From Variovorax sp037204085 (GTDB lineage Bacteria > Pseudomonadota > Gammaproteobacteria > Burkholderiales > Burkholderiaceae_C): a stretch of 64,000 bases of DNA. Location of the stretch: positions 62,001 through 126,000 of the forward strand of contig NZ_JBBCBW010000001.1 of assembly GCF_037204085.1 (NCBI RefSeq). Direction: 5' to 3'. Both the position numbers and the translations under genes were made by a program. Positions 1 through 7,917 of the stretch are shown here, one piece after another. The stretch's first letter is position 1, and each line of letters starts with the position of its first letter. The notes below the pieces were generated by a model that saw only the letters and a list, made by a program, of their open reading frames with translations, was not told where the DNA came from and ran no database searches.

Positions 1-216
1 CGACTTGTCGCTGTTGGCCGGCTGGCCGGTCACTTGGGCGGCAGGGGCCGACGAAGCGGGTGCGTCCGCAGTGGTGCCGCCCTCTTTCATGCCGTCCTTG
101 AAACCCTTGACGGCGCCGCCCAGGTCGGAACCCATGTTCCGCAGCTTCTTGGTGCCGAAGATCATGACCACGACGAGCAGCACGATCAGCCAGTGCCAGA
201 TTGAAAATGAACCCAT
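1..216 (-). CDS. tatA: TatA, Sec-independent protein translocase subunit (C-terminus cut by window edge)
   Basis: TatA makes the pore-forming part of the twin-arginine translocase that exports folded proteins across the inner membrane. The visible 72 codons begin MGSFSIWHWL, then one hydrophobic transmembrane helix (about residues 6-20), the short hinge FGTKKLRNMG and an amphipathic helix containing GGAVKGFKDGMKEGG, followed by an Ala/Pro-rich tail. This is the classic TatA layout. The ATG at 214-216 is preceded by AGGAGT (minus strand, about 222-227). The gene runs off the left edge, where tatB and tatC are expected. The 62-bp gap to hinT suggests it belongs to the same minus-strand run as hisFIE. 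A TatA-type substrate, MsrP, is encoded later in this window. Confidence 0.9.
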   Translation of the reverse strand, partial: MGSFSIWHWLIVLLVVVMIFGTKKLRNMGSDLGGAVKGFKDGMKEGGTTADAPASSAPAAQVTGQPANSDKS

Positions 217-278
217 GGAAGACTCCTAAGAATGTGTCCGATTTTAGTCGGGCGAAATGTGACAGTTTGGCCTAATGT

Positions 279-638
279 TCAGCCGCGAAGCCATGGGCGG
301 GGACCGCCCATGACATGGACATGGAGATGGTGCACCTCCTGCCCGCCCTCGGCGCCCGTATTGATGACGACGCGCCAGCCGCCCTCCGGATAGGGCCTGC
401 AGCCCTGCTCCACCGCCAGCTTGGGGGCCAGCGTCATGATCTTGCCCATGAGCGCGGCGTCGTCGGGCGTGAGCTGCGCCATCGAGGCGATGTGCTTCTT
501 GGGCACCAGCATGAAATGCACCGGCGCCCAAGGCGCGATGTCGTGAAAACCGAACAGTTCGTCGTCTTCGTAGACCTTGCGCGAGGGGATCTTGCCTTCG
601 ATGATTTTGCAGAAGACGCAGTTCGGATCAGATGACAT
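279..638 (-). CDS. hinT: HIT family protein (HinT-like nucleoside phosphoramidase)
   Basis: 119 residues, normal for HinT. These cytosolic enzymes hydrolyse the P-N bond of AMP-lysine and related adenosine phosphoramidates. The N-terminus has the CVFCKI metal-site-like pair and the C-terminal part has the signature HHLHVHVMGG (His-x-His-x-His), whose middle His is the nucleophile in the family. The gene overlaps the end of the preceding membrane-protein gene by 11 bp, so the two are probably translationally coupled. The placement hisE - membrane protein - hinT - tatA is a common betaproteobacterial arrangement. The family call is firm; the physiological substrate is unknown. Confidence 0.92.
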   Translation of the reverse strand: MSSDPNCVFCKIIEGKIPSRKVYEDDELFGFHDIAPWAPVHFMLVPKKHIASMAQLTPDDAALMGKIMTLAPKLAVEQGCRPYPEGGWRVVINTGAEGGQEVHHLHVHVMGGPRPWLRG

Positions 639-1017
639 CTTTGGGTTCCATGGGACGGTTGTCGTTCATGCGGATCATGCCTTTCACGATCCGGTAGAGG
701 AACCACAGCGAAATCAGGCTCCAGGCAATCCAGCCCGGCACCAGAAACAGCAGCCAGAGCCACGACGTAACCACGTACAGCAGGCCGGCCCACACCACCG
801 ACCGGATGCGCCAGCTGAAATGCGAAGCCTGCCAGGTGCCCGCCGCGTTGTCGCGCTTGACGAAGTCGATCACCAGCGCCACCAGCAAGAGCGCCACCGA
901 AGCCTGGGCGCCGGGCAATACAGCGCAAATGGCCACGATGAGGTGCAGGATATAGCTGACCCAGCCCCAGGTCTTGAGGGAGTCGTCGGGTTCCACGTTC
1001 ACGATGTCGTTGGCCAT
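628..1017 (-). CDS. Small inner-membrane protein, DUF4870-like
   Basis: 129 residues starting MANDIVNVEP. A short polar N-terminus is followed by at least three hydrophobic segments (about residues 17-52, 72-94 and 95-110), with a charged loop holding FVKRDNAAGTWQASHF between the first two and the rest. That layout matches DUF4870-type membrane proteins; no enzyme motif is visible. The ATG at 1017 lies 13 bp after the hisE stop, which favours it over an upstream in-frame start that would run into hisE. It sits between hisE and hinT, so it is co-transcribed with late histidine genes, but nothing in the protein suggests a histidine role. Confidence 0.75.
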   Translation of the reverse strand: MANDIVNVEPDDSLKTWGWVSYILHLIVAICAVLPGAQASVALLLVALVIDFVKRDNAAGTWQASHFSWRIRSVVWAGLLYVVTSWLWLLFLVPGWIAWSLISLWFLYRIVKGMIRMNDNRPMEPKDVI

Positions 1018-1030
1018 TGGCGATGTCCTT

Positions 1031-1411
1031 TCAATCGTTGGATGCCTCGCGGGCCTGCGCCTTGCGCAGGGCTTTTTCCTCGATGCCGCTGGTGCCCTCG
1101 CGGCGCTCGAGCTCCGCAATAACCTCGCCGGGCGACAAACCGTAGTGCGCCAGCGCCACCATGGTGTGGAACCACAAATCGGCCACTTCGTTCACTATTT
1201 TCGTGCGGTCGCCGCCATGGTCGGCGTCCTTGGCCGCCATGACGACCTCGGTGGCTTCCTCGCCGATCTTCTTGAGGAAGGCATCGGGGCCCTTGTGCAG
1301 CAGGCGCGCCACGTAGCTCTTCTCCGGGTCGCCGCCGTGCGCGGGCAGGCGGCTTTCGATGACGGCGGCAAGGCGCGCAAGGGCGTCGGAGGTGTTCACT
1401 GTGGCCGTCAT
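1031..1411 (-). CDS. hisE: Phosphoribosyl-ATP pyrophosphatase
   Basis: HisE (126 residues) removes pyrophosphate from phosphoribosyl-ATP, step 2 of histidine synthesis. It is an all-alpha MazG-like protein; the Mg-binding acidic segments are visible as IGEEATEVVMAAKDAD and NEVADLWFHTMVAL. The chosen ATG (1409-1411) overlaps the hisI stop codon as ATGA, a translational-coupling arrangement. A longer frame exists upstream but would lie inside hisI. HisE and HisI are separate genes here, unlike the fused HisIE of enterobacteria. Confidence 0.95.
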   Translation of the reverse strand: MTATVNTSDALARLAAVIESRLPAHGGDPEKSYVARLLHKGPDAFLKKIGEEATEVVMAAKDADHGGDRTKIVNEVADLWFHTMVALAHYGLSPGEVIAELERREGTSGIEEKALRKAQAREASND

Positions 1412-1797
1412 TTGTAGATCGACTCCGGGTCTTTCAAGACCGGGTCCACGGCGGTCCATTGGCCGTTTTCGTATTTGCTGAAGAAGCAGCTGTGGCGCCC
1501 GGTATGGCAGGCAATGCCGGGCTCGTGGCCGAGCTGGGTGACCTTGAGCAGCACCACGTCGTTGTCGCAGTCGAGGCGGATTTCATGCACCGTCTGCACA
1601 TGGCCCGACTCTTCGCCCTTGAACCAGAGCTTGTTGCGCGAGCGGCTGAAATACACGGCGCGGCCCAGCTCGGCGGTCTTTTCGAGCGCCTCGCGGTTCA
1701 TCCAGGCGAACATCAGCACGTCGTTGCTGCCCTGTTCCTGCGCGATCACGGGCACCAGGCCGTTCGCGTCCCATTTCACTTCGTCAAGCCAATTCAT
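1408..1797 (-). CDS. hisI: Phosphoribosyl-AMP cyclohydrolase
   Basis: HisI (129 residues) opens the adenine ring of phosphoribosyl-AMP, step 3 of the pathway. Zinc and substrate ligands are seen in RLDCDNDVVLL and in the C-terminal block ACHTGRHSCFF, both hallmarks of monofunctional PR-AMP cyclohydrolase. It follows hisF by 39 bp and its stop overlaps the hisE start. The length is typical. Confidence 0.97.
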   Translation of the reverse strand: MNWLDEVKWDANGLVPVIAQEQGSNDVLMFAWMNREALEKTAELGRAVYFSRSRNKLWFKGEESGHVQTVHEIRLDCDNDVVLLKVTQLGHEPGIACHTGRHSCFFSKYENGQWTAVDPVLKDPESIYK

Positions 1798-1836
1798 GAA
1801 GGGTATTGTCCCACCCCCGAGCGGCGCTGAAGCGGG

Positions 1837-2616
1837 TCACGTGCGCACGGGAATGCCCCGCGCGGCCATGCGGGCTTTCGCCTCGCCCACGGTGTGCTCG
1901 CCGTAGTGGAAGATGCTGGCGGCCAGCACCGCGTCGGCGCCGCCGGTCTGGATGCCGTCGGCCAGGTCGTCGAGGTTGCCCACGCCGCCCGATGCGATGA
2001 CCGGCACGTTCACGGCGTCGCTCACCGCGCGGGTGAGCTCAAGATCGAAGCCGCTCTTGGTGCCGTCGCGGTCCATGCTCGTGAGCAGGATTTCGCCGGC
2101 GCCCCGGCGCACCATCTCGGTCGCCCATTCGACGGCGTCCAGGCCGGTGTTCTTGCGGCCGCCATGGCTGTACACGTCCCAGCCCGCGCCGCGGGTGGCG
2201 GCTTCCTCGGGGCTGCGGCGCTTGGCGTCGATGGCCACCACGATGCACTGCGAACCGTATTTCTGCGAGGCGTCGTTGATTACCTGCGGATCGGCAATGG
2301 CCGCCGAGTTGAAGCTGGTCTTGTCGGCGCCCGCGTTGAGCAGCCGGCGCACGTCGGCCACGGTGCGCACGCCGCCGCCAACGGTCAACGGAATGAAGAC
2401 CTGCGAGGCCACCGCCTCGATGATCGGCAGGATCAGGTCGCGGCCATCGCTGGTGGCCGTGATGTCGAGAAAAGTGAGTTCGTCGGCGCCCTGCGCGTTG
2501 TAGCGCGCGGCAATCTCGACCGGATCGCCCGCATCGCGCAGTTCGAGAAAGTTGACGCCCTTGACCACGCGGCCGCCGGTAACGTCGAGACAGGGAATGA
2601 TGCGTTTTGCGAGCAT
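1837..2616 (-). CDS. hisF: Imidazole glycerol phosphate synthase, cyclase subunit
   Basis: HisF (259 residues) is the beta/alpha-barrel cyclase that, with HisH, turns PRFAR and ammonia into imidazole glycerol phosphate and AICAR. It starts MLAKRIIPCLDV; the catalytic Asp of CLD and the second Asp in IVVAID are present, as are the phosphate-binding TVGGGVRT and ASGGVGN. The ATG at 2616 starts 19 bp after the mutarotase stop. HisF is about 4.5 kb away from hisA and hisH because foreign genes split the cluster, so its transcription may now depend on a promoter ahead of the mutarotase gene. A longer open frame upstream overlaps the mutarotase and is not real. Confidence 0.97.
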   Translation of the reverse strand: MLAKRIIPCLDVTGGRVVKGVNFLELRDAGDPVEIAARYNAQGADELTFLDITATSDGRDLILPIIEAVASQVFIPLTVGGGVRTVADVRRLLNAGADKTSFNSAAIADPQVINDASQKYGSQCIVVAIDAKRRSPEEAATRGAGWDVYSHGGRKNTGLDAVEWATEMVRRGAGEILLTSMDRDGTKSGFDLELTRAVSDAVNVPVIASGGVGNLDDLADGIQTGGADAVLAASIFHYGEHTVGEAKARMAARGIPVRT

Positions 2617-2635
2617 GGTGGGTCGAGAGGAAAAG

Positions 2636-3472
2636 TCAGAGAACGCGAAGCTGCTGCCAGCCCTGCCACTGGGCACCGGGCAAGAGCAGCACCTGCTCGT
2701 CGATGCGCGCGGCTTCCACGCACAGCATGTGCCGGTAGCCGTCTTCAGGCATGTCGGCGAGTTTCGCACCAAGCACCGCTCCCGGGTTCCACACCACGGT
2801 TTCGCTGCAACTCGCGCTTTGCGTGATTTCGAGCGTGCCGCTGGGCTGCACCAGGCGCAGCGGCTTGGCGGGCGCGGCATAGACGCTGTCGAACTCCGCA
2901 TCGAAATGCAGTGCGGGCGCGGTTTCCACATGGCGGTCGTCGCGCAGCGAATCCCAACGGTTGGCGCCTTCCAGCCCCTCCAGACGCACATCGGCAATGT
3001 CGTCGACGCGCAGGTAGGTGTGCAGCGCCGCGGCAAAGCTGAACGGCGCATGGTCTACATTGAGCAGCGTCAACGCGGCGCGTAGCCGTCCCGGGCCCAT
3101 GCCGATCTGCAGGCGTGCCTCGAAAGCGTGCGGCCAAAGCTTGCGCGTGGCCTCGCTGTCGCGCAGCCGCAAGGTCAGTTCGCCCGATGCGGCGTCGATG
3201 CCACGGTTTTCCCAAGGCAGATTGCGCATGAAACCATGCTTGGGCAACATGCCGCGCTGGTTGAACTGGGGGCAGCAAATGGGTACCCCGCCGCGGATTG
3301 CGGCCGCTCCGTCGAACACGGCGCGCGGGCTCAGGTAGAGCCGTTCGACGCCATCCGCCGTGGTCCAGGAAAGCAGCTGCGCCCCGTGTAGAGACACGGT
3401 GAAAGCGCTGCCGTCGGCACCGCTGGCGCGAAGCGCCGGCTGGCCGCGAAACTCGATCGGATTGATGTCCAT
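2636..3472 (-). CDS. Aldose 1-epimerase family, probable D-hexose-6-phosphate mutarotase
   Basis: 278 residues. The protein shows the galactose-mutarotase-like fold signature of the YeaD subgroup: RGGVPICCPQFNQRGMLPKHGFMRN near residues 75-100, the LHTYLRVDD segment with a likely catalytic His, and a late Glu in the ETVVWNPG region. Members interconvert alpha and beta anomers of hexose 6-phosphates. The start at 3472 (MDINPIEFRG) is chosen because it begins the conserved fold; an upstream frame adds 15 low-complexity residues. It precedes hisF by 19 bp and is divergent from the symporter gene, so the promoter for hisFIE may lie in 3473-3664. Substrate is inferred from family only. Confidence 0.8.
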   Translation of the reverse strand: MDINPIEFRGQPALRASGADGSAFTVSLHGAQLLSWTTADGVERLYLSPRAVFDGAAAIRGGVPICCPQFNQRGMLPKHGFMRNLPWENRGIDAASGELTLRLRDSEATRKLWPHAFEARLQIGMGPGRLRAALTLLNVDHAPFSFAAALHTYLRVDDIADVRLEGLEGANRWDSLRDDRHVETAPALHFDAEFDSVYAAPAKPLRLVQPSGTLEITQSASCSETVVWNPGAVLGAKLADMPEDGYRHMLCVEAARIDEQVLLLPGAQWQGWQQLRVL

Positions 3473-3664
3473 GCGGGAATTGTAGGCAGCGGAAATTCCC
3501 GCAGCCGAAAGCGGCAATGGAGACTTAAGACTTCATCGAAGCCGTGGTGCTGCTGGTTGCACGCAGGGGGCCTTCTTGGATACCCTTTTGCCGCCGCACA
3601 AAGAAGAGCCGCCGGCAGGTCCGCGCGCAACCTAAAACCATACCTACACATCGAAGAGAAACGC
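3473..3664. other. Divergent intergenic region between mutarotase and symporter genes
   Basis: 192 bases between two divergently oriented genes, so it should hold promoters for both. I see no convincing -35/-10 pair on either strand. A GAAGAGAA purine run at about 3653-3660 is the probable ribosome binding site of the symporter gene. Confidence 0.4.
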
Positions 3665-4972
3665 ATGAAGAAAAAACTGCCGGCCGCCATCTGGATCCTC
3701 ATCGCCATGGTGCTCGGCATTTTTGTCGGCTACATGATCTTCACGAGCTTTCCGGACAAGAAGGCGGCCGCGCAGATTGCAGGCTACGTGTCGATCGTGT
3801 CGGACGTATTTCTGCGCCTCATTAAGATGCTGATCGGCCCGCTCGTGTTCTCCACGCTGGTGGTGGGCATTGCGCACATGGGCGACGCCAAGTCGGTGGG
3901 CCGCGTGTTCGGCAAGTCGCTCGGCTGGTTCTTTACCGCTTCGCTCATTTCGCTGCTCATCGGCCTGGTGATGGCCAACCTTCTGAAACCGGGTGAGAAC
4001 CTGGGCCTGCCGCTGCCGGACATCGGCGCCTCGGCCAACCTGGCCACCGCAAAGTTCACCCTCAAGGACTTCGTGAGCCACCTGGTGCCGAAGTCTTTCG
4101 CAGAGGCCATGGCCAACAACGAGATCCTGCAGATCGTGGTGTTCTCGATGTTCTTCGGCGTGGCGCTCGCTTCGCTCGGCGACAAGGCCAAGACGCTGGT
4201 GGCCGCCATCGACGAGCTCTCGCACGCGATGCTCAAGATCACCGGCTACGTGATGAAGCTGGCGCCCCTTGCGGTGCTGGCCGCCATGGCCGCCACCGTT
4301 GCCACGAACGGGCTGGGCATCCTGCTGAAGTTCGCCGTTTTCATGGGCGACTTCTACCTGGGCCTTTTCGTGCTGTGGGGCGTGCTGATTCTTGCGGGCG
4401 TGTCGTTCCTGGGCCGCCGGGTGTTCAAGCTGATGGCGCTCATCAAGGAAGCCTTTTTGCTGTCGTTCGCCACCGCCAGTTCGGAAGCGGCCTACCCGAA
4501 GATCCTGCAGGCGCTCGACCGTTTCGGCGTGAAGCGCAAGATCTCGAGCTTCGTGATGCCGATGGGCTACTCGTTCAACCTGGACGGCTCGATGATGTAC
4601 TGCACCTTTGCCGTGCTCTTCATCGCGCAGGCCTACAACATCCACATGCCGCTGAGCACGCAGATCACCATGCTGCTCATCCTGATGCTCACCTCCAAGG
4701 GCATGGCCGGCGTGCCGCGCGCCTCGCTGGTGGTGATTGCCGCCACGCTCAACCACTTCGACATTCCCGAGGCCGGCCTGCTGCTGATCCTCGGCGTCGA
4801 CACCTTCCTGGACATGGGGCGCTCCGCCACCAATGCCGTGGGCAATTCCATCGCCACCGCGGTGGTTGCCAAGTGGGAGGGGCAGCTGCTCTCCGAGAGC
4901 GACGCAGAGGTGAACGCCAAGGCGCTGGACGAGGAAGCTGCCGCCACCCTCGCCCATCCGGCCCACGCGTGA
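3665..4972 (+). CDS. Dicarboxylate/amino acid:cation symporter (DAACS family)
   Basis: 435 residues, eight or more hydrophobic segments. Family motifs occur in order: the re-entrant-loop serine motif ATASSEAAYP, the TM7 motif NLDGSMMY, TSKGMAGVPRA in the second hairpin, and LDMGRSATNAVGN in TM8. These are the substrate and sodium/proton-coupling elements of glutamate/aspartate or C4-dicarboxylate carriers (GltP, DctA). The GN at the end of the TM8 motif, instead of the GD of archaeal aspartate carriers, leaves the substrate class open. The ATG at 3665 (MKKKLPAAIW) has a purine-rich site upstream; a longer frame adds a non-hydrophobic extension and is rejected. A GltI-like binding protein gene starts 8 bp downstream. 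Confidence 0.88.
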   Translation: MKKKLPAAIWILIAMVLGIFVGYMIFTSFPDKKAAAQIAGYVSIVSDVFLRLIKMLIGPLVFSTLVVGIAHMGDAKSVGRVFGKSLGWFFTASLISLLIGLVMANLLKPGENLGLPLPDIGASANLATAKFTLKDFVSHLVPKSFAEAMANNEILQIVVFSMFFGVALASLGDKAKTLVAAIDELSHAMLKITGYVMKLAPLAVLAAMAATVATNGLGILLKFAVFMGDFYLGLFVLWGVLILAGVSFLGRRVFKLMALIKEAFLLSFATASSEAAYPKILQALDRFGVKRKISSFVMPMGYSFNLDGSMMYCTFAVLFIAQAYNIHMPLSTQITMLLILMLTSKGMAGVPRASLVVIAATLNHFDIPEAGLLLILGVDTFLDMGRSATNAVGNSIATAVVAKWEGQLLSESDAEVNAKALDEEAAATLAHPAHA

Positions 4973-4980
4973 GGCTCGCC

Positions 4981-5898
4981 ATGAAGCCCAGGCCCACGCT
5001 GCCGGTTTTGATTGCCGGCCTGCTGGCGGTTGTTGCTGTTGCCACGGGAGTCACCGCAACGGCGCAAGAAGCCCCCGCAATGCTGACCGGCACCCTTGCC
5101 AAGGTGCGCGAGAGCGGCGCCGTCGCCATCGGCTACCGCGAGTCGTCGGTGCCGTTTTCTTTTCTCAATGCACGCAACGAACCCATCGGCTATTCGATCG
5201 AACTTTGCCGCGAACTGGTCACGGCCATCGAGGATGCGGTGAACAAGAGCCTCGTGATCAAGTGGGTGCCGGTGACCTCCGATTCGCGCATGGATGCTGT
5301 CGAGCGCGGCACGGTCGATCTCGAATGCGGCTCGACCACCAGCAACCTCGAGCGGCAGAAGCGCGTGAGCTTCTCGCCCACGATCTTCGTCTCGGGCACC
5401 AAGGTGCTGGTGAAGAAGGGTTCGCAGATCAAGTCGTTCCGCGACCTGGCCGGCAAGCGGGTGGCCGTTACCGCGGGCACCACCAACGAGAAGACGCTGC
5501 GCGAGCTTTCGCAGAAGTTCAAGCTCGGCATCGACCTGCTGGTGGCGCGCGACCACGCCGATTCGTTCGGGCTGGTGAAAAGCGGCCAGGCCGACGCCTT
5601 TGCCACCGACGACGTGCTGCTCTACGGCCTGATCGCGCGCGAAGCCGCCAAGGCCCAGTACGAGGTGGTCGGCGACTATCTCTCCTACGACCCCTACGGC
5701 ATCATGTACCGCAAGGGCGATGCGCAATTGGCCAAGGTGATCAACGACGCCTTCCAGGTGCTGGCGCAGGACGGCGAGATCGAGCGCCAGTACAAGCGCT
5801 GGTTCCTGCGCAAGCTGCCCACCGGAGAAAGCATCGACCTGCCGATGAGCGCGCAACTGCAGGCGATCATCCAGACGATGGCGGTCAAGGCCGAATAA
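4981..5898 (+). CDS. Periplasmic glutamate/aspartate-type binding protein (SBP family 3, GltI-like), without its ABC partner genes
   Basis: 305 residues. A signal peptide (about residues 1-29, ending TATAQ) is followed by a bacterial extracellular solute-binding family 3 domain. Segments such as YRESSVPFSF, DLECGSTTSNLERQKRV, VTAGTTNEKTLREL and ARDHADSFGLVKSGQADAF closely parallel E. coli GltI, the Glu/Asp binding protein. It begins 8 bp after the symporter stop, so the two are surely co-transcribed. No ABC permease or ATPase gene (gltJKL) lies nearby. It may deliver substrate to the symporter, serve a distant ABC transporter or act in sensing; the sequence does not decide. It converges on the ATPase gene with only 13 bp between stop codons. 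Confidence 0.88.
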   Translation: MKPRPTLPVLIAGLLAVVAVATGVTATAQEAPAMLTGTLAKVRESGAVAIGYRESSVPFSFLNARNEPIGYSIELCRELVTAIEDAVNKSLVIKWVPVTSDSRMDAVERGTVDLECGSTTSNLERQKRVSFSPTIFVSGTKVLVKKGSQIKSFRDLAGKRVAVTAGTTNEKTLRELSQKFKLGIDLLVARDHADSFGLVKSGQADAFATDDVLLYGLIAREAAKAQYEVVGDYLSYDPYGIMYRKGDAQLAKVINDAFQVLAQDGEIERQYKRWFLRKLPTGESIDLPMSAQLQAIIQTMAVKAE

Positions 5899-5911
5899 GC
5901 CGCGCCGGCAG

Positions 5912-7090
5912 TCAGCGCGCCGGCCAGGCCCAGTGCGGGATCTCGCTCATGTCGAGGTTGGCGATGCGGGTTTCGCCGAAGCGCTTCTCGAGCACCACCG
6001 ATTGCAGGTCGTCGCTGTCTTCGAGCGCGGCAATCAGCCGCAGGGCATGCGACACGACGATGATCTGCGACTCGCGCGCGGCCTGCGCGATCAGCCGCCC
6101 GAGCGCGGGCAACAGGTCGGGGTGCAGGCTGGTCTCGGGCTCGTTCAGCACCAGCAGCGCCGGCGGCCGAGGCGTGAGCAGCGCGGCAATCCAGAGCAGG
6201 TAGCGCAAGGTGCCGTCCGAAAGCTCCGCCGCCGTCAGCGGCCGCAGCAGGCCGTGCTGGTGCATCAGCGTTTCGAAGCGGTCTTCGTTCACCCGCACCT
6301 GGATGCGAGCACCGGGAAACGCATCGTCCACGGCGCGGTCGAGCGCACTGCTGTCGCCGATCTCGCGAATGGTCTGCAGCGCGGCGGCCAGGTCGGCGCC
6401 ATCGTTGGCGAGCACCGGTGTGTAGGTGCCGATCTGCGGCTGGCGCGCGGGCGCGTCGGCGTCGGAGCGAAAGTGGTCGTAGAAGCGCCAGGAGCGCATC
6501 TGCTCGCGCAGCGCGAGCATCTCGGGCGCGGCATGCGGATCGGCGTACTCGGTCATCATGCTGGCGAACTGGGCAATGGGCCGGCCCACGGGCTCCCAGC
6601 TTCCCGTGCGCTCGCCGCGCAGCCGCAGCGAGGCGTCCTTGCGGTCGACCAGTTGCGTGGCTGGCCGCAGCACCGGGCCGCTCCAGATCGCCTCGCGCTT
6701 GATTTCGGGATCGCGTGAAAAAGCCGTCGGCGGAACGGGCGGCGGCAGGCCGATGTCGATGGCGTAGCCAAAGTCGTCCATTTCGACGCCAGAGAACCCG
6801 AGCCGCAGGTTCACGGGCTCGCTGCGCACGGTGCCCTGCACCGGGACGTCTCCGCGCAGCATGGCGGCCGAAATACGCTCGGGCCCGGCCCACAGCGTTG
6901 AAGACAGCCCGCCTTCGCGCACCAGCGAACGGATCACGCCGCCGTTGGCAATGTCGGCCAGGAGCCTCATCGCGCGGTACACGCTGGATTTGCCGCTGCC
7001 GTTGGGCCCGGTCACCACCGTGAGCCGGCCGAGCGGCACCGTCAGCTGGCGCAGCGACCGGTAGTTGGCAATGGCAAGCGCGGAGAGCAC
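5912..7090 (-). CDS. RecF/SMC-like AAA ATPase of the COG4637 type, role unknown
   Basis: 392 residues. N-terminal IANYRSLRQL leads into Walker A GPNGSGKSS (about residues 29-37). A long variable middle region (about 90-270) contains no recognisable domain. The C-terminal half has an ABC-like signature AELSDGTLRYL, Walker B LLVLNEPETSLHPDL and the switch VVSHA. This is the layout of single-gene predicted ATPases related to RecF and OLD, without a TOPRIM nuclease part. It follows hisA by 20 bp on the same strand, so it probably shares the his transcript, yet nothing links it to histidine. A stand-alone role in DNA transactions or defence is possible but not shown. Confidence 0.8.
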   Translation of the reverse strand: MLSALAIANYRSLRQLTVPLGRLTVVTGPNGSGKSSVYRAMRLLADIANGGVIRSLVREGGLSSTLWAGPERISAAMLRGDVPVQGTVRSEPVNLRLGFSGVEMDDFGYAIDIGLPPPVPPTAFSRDPEIKREAIWSGPVLRPATQLVDRKDASLRLRGERTGSWEPVGRPIAQFASMMTEYADPHAAPEMLALREQMRSWRFYDHFRSDADAPARQPQIGTYTPVLANDGADLAAALQTIREIGDSSALDRAVDDAFPGARIQVRVNEDRFETLMHQHGLLRPLTAAELSDGTLRYLLWIAALLTPRPPALLVLNEPETSLHPDLLPALGRLIAQAARESQIIVVSHALRLIAALEDSDDLQSVVLEKRFGETRIANLDMSEIPHWAWPAR

Positions 7091-7110
7091 GCCGCGCTAC
7101 GCAAGAGGCC

Positions 7111-7854
7111 TCAGACGCCGGCGAGTTCGTCCGCGCGGGCTTGCGCGGCGGCGAAATCGAGGTCGCCCGAGTAGATGGCGCGGCCGCAGATCACGCCTTC
7201 GACGCCTTCGGACTCGACCGCGCAAAGCTGGTCGATGTCGGCCATGTTCGACAGGCCGCCCGAGGCGATCACCGGAATGGTCAGCGCCTGCGCGAGCTTT
7301 ACGGTCGCATCGATGTTGATGCCCGAGAGCATGCCGTCGCGGCCGATGTCGGTGTAGATGATCGATTCGACGCCGTAGTCCTCGAACTTCTTGCCCAGGT
7401 CGGCCACCTCGTGGCCCGTGAGCTTGCTCCAGCCGTCGGTGGCAACCTTGCCGTCCTTGGCGTCGAGCCCCACGATGATGTGGCCGCCGAAGGCCACGCA
7501 GGCGTCCTTCAGGAAGCCGGGGTTCTTGACCGCGGCGGTGCCGATGATCACGTAGCGCAGGCCGTCGTCGATGTAGCGCTCGATGGTGTCCAGGTCGCGG
7601 ATGCCGCCGCCCAGCTGCACCGGAATGTCGTCGCCCACTTCGCGCAGGATCGCCTTGATGGCCGCGTGGTTCTGCGGCTTTCCGGCGAAGGCGCCATTCA
7701 GATCGACCAGGTGCAGCCGCCGCGCGCCGGCCTCGACCCACTTGCGGGCCATGGCGGCCGGGTCTTCGCTGAAGATGGTGGACTGGTCCATGTCGCCCTG
7801 TTTGAGGCGAACGCAGTGGCCGTCTTTGAGATCAATGGCGGGAATGAGGAGCAT
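7111..7854 (-). CDS. hisA: ProFAR isomerase (phosphoribosylformimino-AICAR-P isomerase)
   Basis: HisA (247 residues) is a beta/alpha barrel that isomerises ProFAR to PRFAR. It starts [17 protein letters not shown], where the first catalytic Asp (AID) is present, and has the second in YTDIGRDGM; phosphate-binding loops QLGGGIRD and ASGGLSN are intact. It is 64 bp downstream of hisH and 20 bp upstream of the AAA ATPase gene. It is the last of the histidine genes in the upstream block, the rest (hisF, I, E) being displaced to 1031-2616. Confidence 0.97.
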
Positions 7855-7917
7855 GGAAGTGACGCGAGTGTGCGGAATCCAGGCTGAGGAAGGTTCGGCC
7901 CGGTCGGAAATATAAGG

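Noticed and set aside
1837..3051. An apparent 404-codon fusion of hisF with an upstream segment
   Set aside because: The upstream part reads the mutarotase gene out of frame. HisF begins at MLAKRIIPCLDV with normal length.
3557..3664. N-terminal extension of the symporter
   Set aside because: The extension is Arg/Gly-rich and not conserved in DAACS proteins; MKKKLPAAIW with a ribosome site is a normal start.
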